Translations under genes and position numbers: made by a program
NCBI GenBank assembly: GCA_010024875.1
Contig: RGFZ01000008.1
Coordinates: forward strand, 1-64,000
Reading direction: 5' to 3'
Length of the DNA: 64,000 bases
From: Oxalobacteraceae bacterium
GTDB taxonomy: Bacteria; Pseudomonadota; Gammaproteobacteria; Burkholderiales; Burkholderiaceae_D
Notes under the pieces: model-generated
Database searches by the model: none
The model's input: the letters and a program-made list of their open reading frames with translations, nothing else
Told to the model about the DNA's origin: nothing
In this document: piece by piece, positions 10,712-20,505 of the stretch
How positions within the stretch are numbered: position 1 is the stretch's first letter
How the letters are laid out: the number at the start of each line of letters is the position of its first letter

Positions 10712-11506
10712 ATGCTAAACCGTCCGCTCTCCGGCAAGGCCGCGCTGGTCACCGGCTCCACCTCCGGCATTGGCCTTGGCATCGCGCATGCGCTGGCAGC
10801 GCAGGGAGCGGACATCCTGTTCAACGGATTCGGCGATGCCGCGCTGATCGAGCAGCTGCAACAGCAAACAGCCAGCGTTCATGGTGTCAACACCGCCTAT
10901 CACGGCGCCGACATGTCCAAGCCCGAGGAGATCGAAGCGATGATGAAAGAAGCCACCGCGCACTTCGGTGGCGTGGACATTCTGGTCAACAATGCCGGCA
11001 TACAGCACGTCGCCAACATCGAGGATTTTCCGACCGATCGCTGGGATGCGATCATCGCGATCAATCTGAGTTCGGCATTTCACACCACCCGGCTGGCCCT
11101 GCCTTACATGCAACAGAAGAACTGGGGGCGCATCATCAATATCGCTTCGGTGCACGGACTGGTCGCCTCGGCTGGCAAGTCGGCCTATGTGGCTGCCAAG
11201 CACGGGCTGATTGGACTAACCAAGGTCACCGCGCTGGAGAATGCGCATACCGGCATTACCTGCAATGCGATCTGCCCTGGCTGGGTGCTGACGCCGCTGG
11301 TGCAGAAGCAGGTCGATGCGCGAGCTGCACAAGACAATATTCCGCTGGAACAGGCAAAAAAGGCGCTGCTGATGGAGAAGCAGCCTTCGGGCGAATTCGT
11401 CACGCCCGAGGACCTCGGCGCCATGGCCGTCTTCCTCTGCAGCCCGGCCGCGAATCAGGTACGCGGAGCGGCGTGGAATATGGATGGCGGCTGGGCAGCG
11501 CAGTAA
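10712..11506 (+). CDS. bdhA: 3-hydroxybutyrate dehydrogenase (SDR)
   Basis: GKAALVTGSTSGIGLGIAHALAAQGADILFNGFGD...YVAAKHGLIGLTKVTALE...CPGWVLTPLVQKQ. Confidence 0.88.
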   Translation: MLNRPLSGKAALVTGSTSGIGLGIAHALAAQGADILFNGFGDAALIEQLQQQTASVHGVNTAYHGADMSKPEEIEAMMKEATAHFGGVDILVNNAGIQHVANIEDFPTDRWDAIIAINLSSAFHTTRLALPYMQQKNWGRIINIASVHGLVASAGKSAYVAAKHGLIGLTKVTALENAHTGITCNAICPGWVLTPLVQKQVDARAAQDNIPLEQAKKALLMEKQPSGEFVTPEDLGAMAVFLCSPAANQVRGAAWNMDGGWAAQ

Positions 11507-11508
11507 GC

Positions 11509-11548
11509 GCCTGTCCCATGAGGCCGCCACCGACCTCATGGGACAGGC
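11509..11548. repeat. 15-bp perfect inverted repeat with 10-nt loop
   Basis: GCCTGTCCCATGAGG-ccgccaccga-CCTCATGGGACAGGC, 3 nt after the bdhA stop codon. Confidence 0.9.
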
Positions 11549-11559
11549 TCTAAGTGCGA

Positions 11560-11593
11560 CGAAATAAAAAAGCCAGTCAGCAGCGTGACTGGC
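11560..11593 (-). terminator. Rho-independent terminator downstream of scoB
   Basis: Minus strand GCCAGTCA-CGCTGC-TGACTGGC-TTTTTTATTTC. Confidence 0.8.
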
Positions 11594-11617
11594 TGGCGTT
11601 TAGGCTTCACAGGCAGA

Positions 11618-12259
11618 TCAAAAACGAATCTCGCAGCCCGTGCTTTCAATCAGCTCTTCCTTGCTGACGCCCGGCGCCATCTCAATCAGCTTCAGGCCAT
11701 GTTCGTTCACATCCAGCACGGCCAAATCGGTGATGATGCGATCGACCACGCCCACACCGGTGAGTGGCAGCGTGCAATGCTCAAGCAGCTTGTGCGATGT
11801 CGAGCCATCTTTTGCTTTGGCGACGTGCTCCATCAGTACCACGACGCGGCCAACGCCAGCGACCAGATCCATCGCACCACCCATGCCCTTGACCATTTTG
11901 CCGGGGATCATCCAGTTCGCGAGATCGCCGCGCTCGGACACTTGCATCGCGCCCAGAATGGCGATGTTGATCTTGCCGCCGCGGATCATCGCAAAGGAAT
12001 CGGCAGAGCTGAAAAAAGATGAGCCTTTCAACGCGGTGACGGTTTGTTTGCCTGCATTGATCAGGTCGGCGTCGATCTCCTCCTCGGTTGGGAAAGGCCC
12101 GATGCCAAGTAGACCGTTCTCCGACTGCAGCCATACGGTTATGTCCTTGGGAACGTAATTGGCGACCAAGGTCGGCAAACCGATGCCGAGATTCACATAA
12201 AAACCATCCTGCAGTTCTCGCGCGGCGCGCTCCGCCATTTGCTCACGTGTCCATGCCAT
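11618..12259 (-). CDS. scoB: 3-oxoacid (succinyl-CoA) CoA-transferase subunit B
   Basis: [57 protein letters not shown]... (SENG motif). Confidence 0.95.
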   Translation of the reverse strand: MAWTREQMAERAARELQDGFYVNLGIGLPTLVANYVPKDITVWLQSENGLLGIGPFPTEEEIDADLINAGKQTVTALKGSSFFSSADSFAMIRGGKINIAILGAMQVSERGDLANWMIPGKMVKGMGGAMDLVAGVGRVVVLMEHVAKAKDGSTSHKLLEHCTLPLTGVGVVDRIITDLAVLDVNEHGLKLIEMAPGVSKEELIESTGCEIRF

Positions 12260-12275
12260 GTTCGTCGTCTCCGAA

Positions 12276-12974
12276 TTACTGTGCACGCACGGTGCGTTGT
12301 TCAATGCGCTTCTCGGGATGCTGGTTCACCACGATGCGGTGAACAAAGATGCCCGGCGTGTGTACGGCATCCGGATCGATATCGCCCAAACCAACGAGTT
12401 CTTCCACTTCGACGATGGTGATCTTGCCAGCCATCGCAACATTCGGATTGAAATTGCGCGAGGTCTTGCGATAAACCAGATTGCCGACCGGATCAGCCTT
12501 CCATGCCTTGACCAGCGAGACATCCGATACCAGCGAACGCTCCATCACGTACTGCTCGCCATCGAATACGCGCACTTCCTTGCCCTCGGCGACGATGGTG
12601 CCCACTCCAGTCTTGGTGAAGAAGGCAGGAATGCCGGCTCCGCCGGCACGCAGCTTCTCTGCCAAGGTGCCCTGCGGCGTGAATTCCAGCTCCAGCTCCC
12701 CGGCCAGATACTGACGTTCGAATTCCTTGTTCTCGCCGACATAGGACGCCACCATCTTTTTTATCTGCCGAGTATTCAGCAGCTGACCGAGACCGAAACC
12801 ATCGACACCGGCATTGTTCGAGATCGCAGTCAGCCCCTTAACGCCGGAATCACGCAATGCCGCGATGAGCGCCTCGGGAATGCCGCACAGGCCGAAACCA
12901 CCCACGGCAATGGTCTGGCCATCCTTGACGACACCCGCCAGCGCGGTGGCAGCGTCTGGGTAAAGCTTTTTCAT
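12276..12974 (-). CDS. scoA: 3-oxoacid (succinyl-CoA) CoA-transferase subunit A
   Basis: [63 protein letters not shown]... Confidence 0.95.
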   Translation of the reverse strand: MKKLYPDAATALAGVVKDGQTIAVGGFGLCGIPEALIAALRDSGVKGLTAISNNAGVDGFGLGQLLNTRQIKKMVASYVGENKEFERQYLAGELELEFTPQGTLAEKLRAGGAGIPAFFTKTGVGTIVAEGKEVRVFDGEQYVMERSLVSDVSLVKAWKADPVGNLVYRKTSRNFNPNVAMAGKITIVEVEELVGLGDIDPDAVHTPGIFVHRIVVNQHPEKRIEQRTVRAQ

Positions 12975-13163
12975 GAGACTCCCTGAGAAAAGATCGGTAT
13001 GGGGTGAGCTAGACACAATCCAGCCTGAGATTTTGCCATGAGCGGAGCACTTAACCTAGTCGCCGGACGTCGGACTCGCAGCGCCTCGCTGAATTTGATC
13101 AACCGTTATTGCTCGCCTGCTATCGATTGGCTCGGCTGGCGGCTCGACACGGTAAGTTTTGCG

Positions 13164-13586
13164 TCAGAACGGGCTGAGTAACCGGGCGCGCATTGCTTCC
13201 GGCAAGGCGAGGGATTTTTCAATCCGCTGATCCACCCATACCACTTTCGATCCGCCCTCAGCCATCAACACTGCGGGATCATCAACCCGCCGGATCTGAT
13301 GGATCGTATGAAAGCTCGACCGGCCGAAGTCACCGACCAAGGTGTCGACGTCAATATCGCCCGGATAGCGTAGCTGCTTCAGGAAAGTGCAATGCGCGCT
13401 GATGATCACCGGCCCGACGCCGGACGGATCGGGTGGGCAGCCCATCGCCTCGAACCAGGCAATCCGCGCCTGCTCGAAATAGCGAAAGTAAACGGTATTG
13501 TTCACATGCCCCATCGCATCCATGTCGCCCCAGCGTATCGGCATGCGCACGCGGTGCACCCGCGTGTACTGTTCAGACACCGACAT
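13164..13586 (-). CDS. Acyl-CoA thioesterase (4-HBT/hot-dog fold)
   Basis: RVHRVRMPIRWGDMDAMGHVNNTVYFRYFEQARIAWFEAMG; hot-dog thioesterase motif. Confidence 0.9.
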   Translation of the reverse strand: MSVSEQYTRVHRVRMPIRWGDMDAMGHVNNTVYFRYFEQARIAWFEAMGCPPDPSGVGPVIISAHCTFLKQLRYPGDIDVDTLVGDFGRSSFHTIHQIRRVDDPAVLMAEGGSKVVWVDQRIEKSLALPEAMRARLLSPF

Positions 13587-14362
13587 CAGAATGCCGACAT
13601 ACCGTCATCTGCCGTCATGATCGCGCCGTTGATGAAGCGTGATTCATCCGATGCCAGCAAGAGCAGCAAAGCATCCAGATCTTCTGGCTTGCCGACGCGT
13701 TTGCGTGGCAGCATGTCGACCAGCTTGCGCCCACCCTCACTGCGGAAGTACTCGCGATTGATCTCGGTCTCGATATAACCCGGGCAGATCGCGTTCACGT
13801 TGATGCCGTAACGCCCCCATTCGAGCGCCATCGCCTTGGTCATCTGCACCACACCGGCCTTGCTCATGCAATACACGCCAATCTGCGACAGAACGCGCAA
13901 GCCAGCCACCGAGGCGATGTTGATGATGCGATGCTGGCGGCTGGGGTCGGCCTTCGCGCGCAGGATCATGCGCTTGGCGGCTTCTTGCGCGACGAAGAAT
14001 GCGCCGCGCAGGTTGGTATCCATCACATATTGATAATCGTCCGGCGTCACATCGATCAGTCGCTGCGTCGTCGAGACCCCCGAGTTATTTACCAGAATAT
14101 CGATATGTCCGGCCTCGGTCTCGGCATGCGCCAGCGCTGACTTGATGCTGCCGTAATCAGTGACATCCAGCTGGACCATGTGCGCGGCGCCACCATCGGC
14201 CTCGATCTCCGCACGCAACTCTTTCATGCGGTCGGTGCGACGAGCCGCCAGCACGACCTGCGCACCGCCTTGCGCGAGTATCTTGGCAAACCGGGCGCCC
14301 AGTCCGCTAGAGGCGCCGGTCACCAGCGCGACTTTGCCCTCGAAATTGACTTCTATGCCCAC
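13586..14362 (-). CDS. SDR family oxidoreductase
   Basis: GKVALVTGASSGLGARFAKILAQGGAQVVLAARR...YCMSKAGVVQMTKAMALEWGRYGINVNAICPGYIETEIN. Confidence 0.92.
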   Translation of the reverse strand: MGIEVNFEGKVALVTGASSGLGARFAKILAQGGAQVVLAARRTDRMKELRAEIEADGGAAHMVQLDVTDYGSIKSALAHAETEAGHIDILVNNSGVSTTQRLIDVTPDDYQYVMDTNLRGAFFVAQEAAKRMILRAKADPSRQHRIINIASVAGLRVLSQIGVYCMSKAGVVQMTKAMALEWGRYGINVNAICPGYIETEINREYFRSEGGRKLVDMLPRKRVGKPEDLDALLLLLASDESRFINGAIMTADDGMSAF

Positions 14363-14556
14363 GGTCTCTCCTGAAAAGGGGTCGCCTCATTGTCGATGCG
14401 CGACGTTTTTATCATGCCGTGCCAACTCCCAGCGGCACAACCGTTATCATTACATAAATGCGCCCGAGCCCGGCCGTCTTTGTATGGCGCGGTCACACAA
14501 AATCCCGGACAATCCCGGCTGCCCGGCGCTTGCCAACCTACGCACAATCGAATCCC

Positions 14557-16236
14557 ATGAGCCCAAGCCAGAATCCTGCTTTCCTTGAACAATTCGGTCC
14601 GCGAGAAGCGATGGAGTATGACGTCGTGATCGTTGGCGCCGGACCGGCCGGTCTGTCCGCTGCCATACGCCTGAAGCAGCTAGCGGAAAAAAAGGGACAA
14701 GAGATCAGCGTCTGCGTGCTCGAAAAAGGCAGTGAGCCCGGCGCACATATTCTCTCGGGCGCCGTGATGGATCCGCGCGCGATGAACGAACTTTTCCCTG
14801 ACTGGAAAGAGCGCGGCGCGCCACTGAATACCCCCGTCACCGAAGATCGCTTTCTTTTCCTGACCGAGACAGGCGCGACCAGTACGCCCAACTGGCTGCT
14901 GCCGGGCTGCTTCAAAAATCATGGCAATTATGTGATCTCGCTGGGCAACGTGGTGCGCTGGCTTGCGCAGCAGGCCGAGGCGATGGGCGTGGAGATCTTC
15001 CCCGGCTTTGCAGCCGCCGACATTCTGTTTGACGATCACGGCGCGGTCGCTGGCGTCGCGACCGGCAACATGGGCGTGGGCAAGGATGGGGAGCCTAGCT
15101 CAGAGTTTCAGCTGGGGATGGAGCTGCGCGCGAAGTACACGTTCTTTGCCGAGGGCGCGCGCGGTCATTTGGGCAAGCAACTCATCTCGCATTATCAGCT
15201 CGATGCCGGACGCGATCCGCAAACCTACGCGATCGGCATCAAAGAGCTGTGGGAAGTCGATCCTGCAAAACACCAGCCCGGACTGGTGATGCATACCGCT
15301 GGGTGGCCGCTGGATTCCGACACCTACGGCGGCTCCTTCCTCTATCACCTCGAAAACAATCAGGTCGTGGTCGGCTACGTGGTCGGTCTCGCCTACCAAA
15401 ACCCTTGGCTATCGCCCTTTGAGGAATTTCAGCGCTACAAGACGCATCCGTCGATTCGCGGCTTCTTCGAGGGTGGCAAGCGTCTGTCTTATGGCGCGCG
15501 CGCAATCACTGCCGGTGGCCTGCAATCGCTGCCAAAATTCACTTTCCCCGGCGGCGCGCTGGTGGGTTGCGATGCGGGCTTTTTGAATGCGAGCCGCATC
15601 AAGGGCAGCCATGCCGCGATGAAGACCGGCATGCTCGCCGCTGAAGCCGCCTTCGATGCCATTGCGGCCGGAAGTGGACACGATGAACTGCATGCTTACA
15701 CCAGTGCGTTTGAACAATCCTGGCTGCACGAGGAGCTGCATGTCGCGCGCAATTTCAAGCCCGCGATGAGCAAGGGTCTGTACACCGGAACGCTGTTGGT
15801 CGGTATTGATCAGGTACTGTTTCGCGGCAAGGCGCCGTGGACTCTCCATCATTCGCATGCCGATCATGAATGCCTGCGTCCCGCGTCGGAATTCGAGCCC
15901 ATTGTCTACCCAAAGCCCGATGGCAAGCTGAGCTTCGATCGCTTGTCGTCGGTGTTCATCTCGAACACCAATCACAATGAGCATCAACCCGCGCACCTGA
16001 CGCTGAAAAATCCCGCGGTGCCGGTTACCGTGAATCTGGCCACCTATGCCGGCCCGGAGTCGCGCTACTGCCCTGCTGGCGTCTATGAGTACATTAGCGA
16101 CAGCGGCAGCGAACGATTGCAGATCAATGCGCAGAACTGCGTGCACTGCAAGACCTGTGACATCAAGGACCCGACCCAGAACATCGTCTGGGTCACGCCG
16201 GAGGGCGGCGGCGGTCCCAACTACCCGAACATGTGA
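14557..16236 (+). CDS. Electron transfer flavoprotein-ubiquinone oxidoreductase
   Basis: MEYDVVIVGAGPAGLSAAIRLKQLAEKKGQEISVCVLEKGSEPGAHILSGAVMDPRAMNELFPDWKERGAPL...; C-terminal NCVHCKTCDIKDPTQNIVWVTPEGGGGPNYPNM. Confidence 0.96.
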   Translation: MSPSQNPAFLEQFGPREAMEYDVVIVGAGPAGLSAAIRLKQLAEKKGQEISVCVLEKGSEPGAHILSGAVMDPRAMNELFPDWKERGAPLNTPVTEDRFLFLTETGATSTPNWLLPGCFKNHGNYVISLGNVVRWLAQQAEAMGVEIFPGFAAADILFDDHGAVAGVATGNMGVGKDGEPSSEFQLGMELRAKYTFFAEGARGHLGKQLISHYQLDAGRDPQTYAIGIKELWEVDPAKHQPGLVMHTAGWPLDSDTYGGSFLYHLENNQVVVGYVVGLAYQNPWLSPFEEFQRYKTHPSIRGFFEGGKRLSYGARAITAGGLQSLPKFTFPGGALVGCDAGFLNASRIKGSHAAMKTGMLAAEAAFDAIAAGSGHDELHAYTSAFEQSWLHEELHVARNFKPAMSKGLYTGTLLVGIDQVLFRGKAPWTLHHSHADHECLRPASEFEPIVYPKPDGKLSFDRLSSVFISNTNHNEHQPAHLTLKNPAVPVTVNLATYAGPESRYCPAGVYEYISDSGSERLQINAQNCVHCKTCDIKDPTQNIVWVTPEGGGGPNYPNM

Positions 16237-17603
16237 ACGCCGATCTGGTTCCCGAGCCGGCACTGCCACCGGCGACCCGTCCCGAGCCTGTCTCACTGAC
16301 GCAAGCATTCTGGTACTGGCTGAAACTGGGCTTCATCAGCTTTGGTGGCCCCACGGGCCAAATCGCACTGATGCATACCGATCTGGTGGAGCGCAAACGA
16401 TGGATCTCCGAGCAGCGATTCCTGCATGCGCTCAATTACTGCATGCTGCTCCCGGGGCCGGAGGCGATGCAACTGGCAGTCTATATCGGCTGGCTGATGC
16501 ATCGTACCGCCGGTGGCATCATTGCCGGTGCGCTGTTTGTGCTGCCCTCGCTGCTGATACTGATTGCGCTGTCGTGGATTTATCTGGCTTTTGGCGACCT
16601 TCCGATCGTCGCCGGGGTGCTGTACGGGATCAAACCCGCTGTGGTGGCCATCGTGCTGGCGGCTGCGTGGCGCATCGGCCATCGCGCACTGAAGAACCGC
16701 TGGCTGATCGGTATTGCGGGGCTAGCCTTCATCGGCATCGCGCTGCTGCAGTTACCCTTCCCGCTGATCATCGGCATTGCCGCGCTCATGGGTCTCGCCG
16801 GCGGACGATTACTGCCGGAGTATTTCCGACCCGGCGGTGGTCACGCCGCATCGCAGGTGTCGTATGGTGCAGCACTGATCGATGACGATACGCCGCCCCC
16901 CGAACATGCACGCTTCCGCCTCAAGTCCATCATCGTGACGTCAGTGATCGGCGTGGTAATCGCGCTGATCAGCCTCGCCGCGCTGACGCTGGTCTTCGGA
17001 GAAAAAAATCCGCTGTCGCAGATGGGTTGGTTCTTCACCAAGGCCGCACTGCTCACTTTCGGCGGAGCGTATGCGGTGCTGCCTTACGTGGTTCAGGGCG
17101 CGGTGTCGACCTTTGAGTGGCTGACGCCCACGCAAATGATCGATGGCCTCGCACTCGGCGAGACCACACCCGGTCCGCTGATCATGATCGTCGCCTTTGT
17201 TGGTTTCGTTGGTGGCTGGACGAAGGAAGTGTTCGGCCCGCTCGCACTGTTTGCGTCGGGTGCTGCAGGAGCCGTCGTCGCGACCTTCTTCACTTTTCTT
17301 CCCTCATTCATATTTATCCTCGCTGGCGGCCCGGTGGTCGAAGCCACGCGCGACAATATCCGCCTGACCGCACCATTGACTGCAATCTCGGCCGCTGTCG
17401 TGGGCGTGATCTTGAGCCTCGCGGTATTTTTTGCCGACCATGTGTTTCACCTGTCCGAGCCTCTGGCGCTGTGGGATAAAACCGCGCTGTTGATCGCCGC
17501 CGCCGCTGCGATTGCGCTGCTACGCTTCAAGTGGGGCACGATTCGGCTGATCGCCGTCTGTGCGTTGGCAGGCCTCGTGGTATCTTATGTGCCGTGGTGG
17601 TAA
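16233..17603 (+). CDS. chrA: Chromate transporter (two-domain, ChrA family); GTG start overlapping the ETF-QO stop
   Basis: LTQAFWYWLKLGFISFGGPTGQIALMHTDLVERKRWISEQRFLHALNYCMLLPGPEAMQLAVYIGWLMH...FTKAALLTFGGAYAVLPYV...DGLALGETTPGPLIM. Confidence 0.93.
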   Translation: MNADLVPEPALPPATRPEPVSLTQAFWYWLKLGFISFGGPTGQIALMHTDLVERKRWISEQRFLHALNYCMLLPGPEAMQLAVYIGWLMHRTAGGIIAGALFVLPSLLILIALSWIYLAFGDLPIVAGVLYGIKPAVVAIVLAAAWRIGHRALKNRWLIGIAGLAFIGIALLQLPFPLIIGIAALMGLAGGRLLPEYFRPGGGHAASQVSYGAALIDDDTPPPEHARFRLKSIIVTSVIGVVIALISLAALTLVFGEKNPLSQMGWFFTKAALLTFGGAYAVLPYVVQGAVSTFEWLTPTQMIDGLALGETTPGPLIMIVAFVGFVGGWTKEVFGPLALFASGAAGAVVATFFTFLPSFIFILAGGPVVEATRDNIRLTAPLTAISAAVVGVILSLAVFFADHVFHLSEPLALWDKTALLIAAAAAIALLRFKWGTIRLIAVCALAGLVVSYVPWW

Positions 17604-17653
17604 CTCTTTTGCCGATGGCGCAGTAATCACTGCCGCCAATGTGGTTTCCTGAT

Positions 17654-18769
17654 ATGACCGAACGCATCATCCCTGTCGCCGACCTGCGCTACCTGCACGC
17701 CGTGCCGCATATCCCCGAGCAGCTGACGCCGGCCACCGGCCTGCTGTCGGATACGCTTGGCCGACCCTTGCGCGACCTGCGCATTTCGGTCACGGACCGC
17801 TGTAATTTCCGCTGCGTCTACTGCATGCCGAAAAGCGTGTTCGACAAGGAGTATCAATTCCTCCCACATGATCTGTTGCTGTCATTTGAAGAGATCACGC
17901 GCGTCGTCAAGATTTTCATCGCGCATGGCGTCGAAAAAATCCGCCTGACGGGCGGCGAGCCGCTGCTGCGCAAGAACATAGAAAAACTGATCGAGATGCT
18001 GGCCGTGTTGAATACCGCGAACGGCAAACCACTCGATCTGACCATGACTACCAATGCGTCGCTGCTGGCAAAAAAAGCACAATCACTGAAAGACGCCGGG
18101 CTGCAGCGCGTAACGGTATCGCTCGATTCGCTCGATGACACCACCTTCAAGCGAATGAACGATGTGGATTTCCCGGTGTCAGATGTGCTCGAAGGCATCG
18201 AGCTGGCTTCTCACGTCGGACTCGGTCCGATCAAGGTCAACATGGTCGTCAAGGGCGGGCTGAACGATCAGGAAATCGTCCCCATGGCGCGCCACTTCAA
18301 AGGCAGTGGCGTGATCCTGCGCTTCATCGAGTACATGGATGTTGGTGCCTCCAATGGCTGGAAGATGGATGAGGTCATCCCCTCGGCCGAGGTCGTGCGC
18401 CGCATCAGCGAAACCATGCCGCTGGAGGAGATCGAGCCGAACTATACGGGCGAGACTGCCGAGCGCTGGCGCTATGTCGATGGCAGCGGTGAGATCGGCG
18501 TGATCTCCAGCGTCACACAAGCTTTCTGCCGCGACTGCAACCGCGCTCGGTTGTCCACCGAAGGCAAACTGTTCACCTGCCTGTTCGCCACTGGCGGTCA
18601 TGATCTGCGCGCGCTGATTCGCAACGGTCACACCGACGAAGAAATCATTACTGCGATTGCTCATCTGTGGGCAAAGCGCGATGATCGTTATTCAGAACTT
18701 CGCACCATCAACACCGAAGGCTTGTCCGTTCGCGACCGCAAGGTCGAGATGTCCTATATCGGCGGCTGA
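17654..18769 (+). CDS. moaA: GTP 3',8-cyclase MoaA
   Basis: [45 protein letters not shown]...[16 protein letters not shown]-terminal FeS cysteines ([22 protein letters not shown]). Confidence 0.97.
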   Translation: MTERIIPVADLRYLHAVPHIPEQLTPATGLLSDTLGRPLRDLRISVTDRCNFRCVYCMPKSVFDKEYQFLPHDLLLSFEEITRVVKIFIAHGVEKIRLTGGEPLLRKNIEKLIEMLAVLNTANGKPLDLTMTTNASLLAKKAQSLKDAGLQRVTVSLDSLDDTTFKRMNDVDFPVSDVLEGIELASHVGLGPIKVNMVVKGGLNDQEIVPMARHFKGSGVILRFIEYMDVGASNGWKMDEVIPSAEVVRRISETMPLEEIEPNYTGETAERWRYVDGSGEIGVISSVTQAFCRDCNRARLSTEGKLFTCLFATGGHDLRALIRNGHTDEEIITAIAHLWAKRDDRYSELRTINTEGLSVRDRKVEMSYIGG

Positions 18770-18773
18770 TTTC

Positions 18774-20069
18774 ATGCAGCAACCCGCTTCCTCGCGCAGT
18801 GCCGGCACACTGACTGGCAGCGATGCGGATTCGCTGGCAGTTGCTGATGCACAGCGCATCATTTTGAACCAGGTACAGCCCATTGCCGCGACAGAGACCC
18901 TTGCGCTAAAACTGGCGCTGGGCCGAGTACTGGCCGATGATCTTGTCTCTCCGATGAATGTTCCTGCAGCTGACAATTCGGCCATGGATGGCTACGCATT
19001 GCGCAGCATCGATCTGCAAGCAGCAAAGCCAGTATCCACCGTTACCCTGAAGATTGCGGGTCATGCCTTTGCCGGCCATGCCTTTGATGGCGAGGTAAGC
19101 GCCGGCCACTGCGTGCGCATCATGACGGGCGCAGTCATTCCGCAAGGATGTGACGCCGTGCTGCCTCAGGAGCTGGCACAGCGCCTGAATGACCATACCG
19201 TCGAATTGCCCGCGCAATCCGGGCAGCCCGGCCTGAACATCCGGCGCGCGGGTGAAGATCTGCTGCTGGGACAAGCCGCCCTCAGGCAAGGCCGGCTGCT
19301 GTCCCCTGCCGATCTGGGACTGATCGCCTCGCTGGGATTGGCCGAGGTGGTCGTCAAGCGCAAGCTGCGTGTTGCACATTTCTCGACCGGTGATGAGCTA
19401 CGGTCCGCTGGCCAGCCGCTCGACGAAGGCCATGTCTATGACAGCAATCGCTACACGTTGCACGGCATGTTGGTACGCGCCGGATTCGAGCCAATCGACC
19501 TCGGGTTGGTAAAAGACGACCCAACGGCCATTGAAGCAGCGTTGCTGCAGGCCTGTGCGCAGGCCGACGCGGTGATCACCTCAGGCGGTGTATCCGCCGG
19601 GGATGCCGACTACACCCGCCAAATGATGGCGCGGCTGGGCGATGTGGCCTTCTGGAAGATCGCGATGCGTCCGGGCCGACCTCTGGCGTTCGGTACGCTC
19701 GACGTGAATGGCAAGCGTGCAATACTGTTCGGACTGCCCGGCAATCCGGTCGCCACGATGGTGAGCTTTTATTTTTTTGCGCGGCCTGCACTCTATGCGC
19801 TGGCGGGCGCTCAGGCGCCCGAGTTGACGACAGTGCGAGCGATCAGCGAGGCTGACCTACCCAAGAAACCCGGACGCACGGAATTTCAGCGCGGCCAACT
19901 GACCCGTTCCTCGACCGGCGAACTCAGCGTGCGCACCACCGGCGCACAGGGATCGGGAATCCTCTCTTCCATGACTGAGGCGGATTGCATGATCATCCTG
20001 TCCAATGATCAAGGCACGGTCCGCACAGGCGACATGGTCGATGTCGTGCTATTTGATGGGCTGATCTAA
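18774..20069 (+). CDS. moeA: Molybdopterin molybdenumtransferase MoeA
   Basis: ADDLVSPMNVPAADNSAMDGYALRS...FSTGDELRSAGQPLDEGHVYDSNRYTLHGML...GLPGNPVATMVSFYFF. Confidence 0.96.
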   Translation: MQQPASSRSAGTLTGSDADSLAVADAQRIILNQVQPIAATETLALKLALGRVLADDLVSPMNVPAADNSAMDGYALRSIDLQAAKPVSTVTLKIAGHAFAGHAFDGEVSAGHCVRIMTGAVIPQGCDAVLPQELAQRLNDHTVELPAQSGQPGLNIRRAGEDLLLGQAALRQGRLLSPADLGLIASLGLAEVVVKRKLRVAHFSTGDELRSAGQPLDEGHVYDSNRYTLHGMLVRAGFEPIDLGLVKDDPTAIEAALLQACAQADAVITSGGVSAGDADYTRQMMARLGDVAFWKIAMRPGRPLAFGTLDVNGKRAILFGLPGNPVATMVSFYFFARPALYALAGAQAPELTTVRAISEADLPKKPGRTEFQRGQLTRSSTGELSVRTTGAQGSGILSSMTEADCMIILSNDQGTVRTGDMVDVVLFDGLI

Positions 20070-20075
20070 CGCTGC

Positions 20076-20483
20076 TCAGCTCTGCTGGTTCCTCATCCAA
20101 TCTGCTGTGCCAAAAAAAGCATTCAGCAGCAGATCCTGCTTCTCTTCCGGATACTCCAGTTCGCGCATCGCCAGCAGCATGCAGGTCAGCCACTGATCGC
20201 GCTCGGCCGTACCGATAGCGAACGGCAAATGCCGGGCACGTAAAAAGGGATGGCCATGCACTGGTGTGTACAGATCCGGGCCACCGGACCAGCCCGACAG
20301 AAATAAATACAGCTTGTCGCGCGAACCATCAAGCGAAGGTGGATGCATCGCGCGCAGCGCGGCAAAGTCGGCTTCCAGATCCATCAGGTCATAGAAGCGA
20401 TCTACTAATGCGCGCAGCTTATCTTTCCCGCCGATCAGTTCATACAGTGTCGTTTGCGGATTTTCTTCCGGAGATTCTTGCAT
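20076..20483 (-). CDS. Group II truncated hemoglobin
   Basis: TLYELIGGKDKLRALVDRFYDLMDLEADFAALRAMHP...KLYLFLSGWSGGPDLYTPVHGHPFLRARHLPFAIGTAERDQWLTCM. Confidence 0.9.
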   Translation of the reverse strand: MQESPEENPQTTLYELIGGKDKLRALVDRFYDLMDLEADFAALRAMHPPSLDGSRDKLYLFLSGWSGGPDLYTPVHGHPFLRARHLPFAIGTAERDQWLTCMLLAMRELEYPEEKQDLLLNAFFGTADWMRNQQS

Positions 20484-20505
20484 CAGGTTTTTTCGGTGAA
20501 GGCCC

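Noticed and set aside
16231-16240. Possible sequencing error at the ETF-QO/chromate transporter junction
   Set aside because: GTG start overlapping the TGA stop is a normal coupled arrangement, and both proteins look full length.
15409-16308. 299-aa minus-strand ORF inside ETF-QO
   Set aside because: Fully antisense to a well-conserved gene; no recognisable domain.
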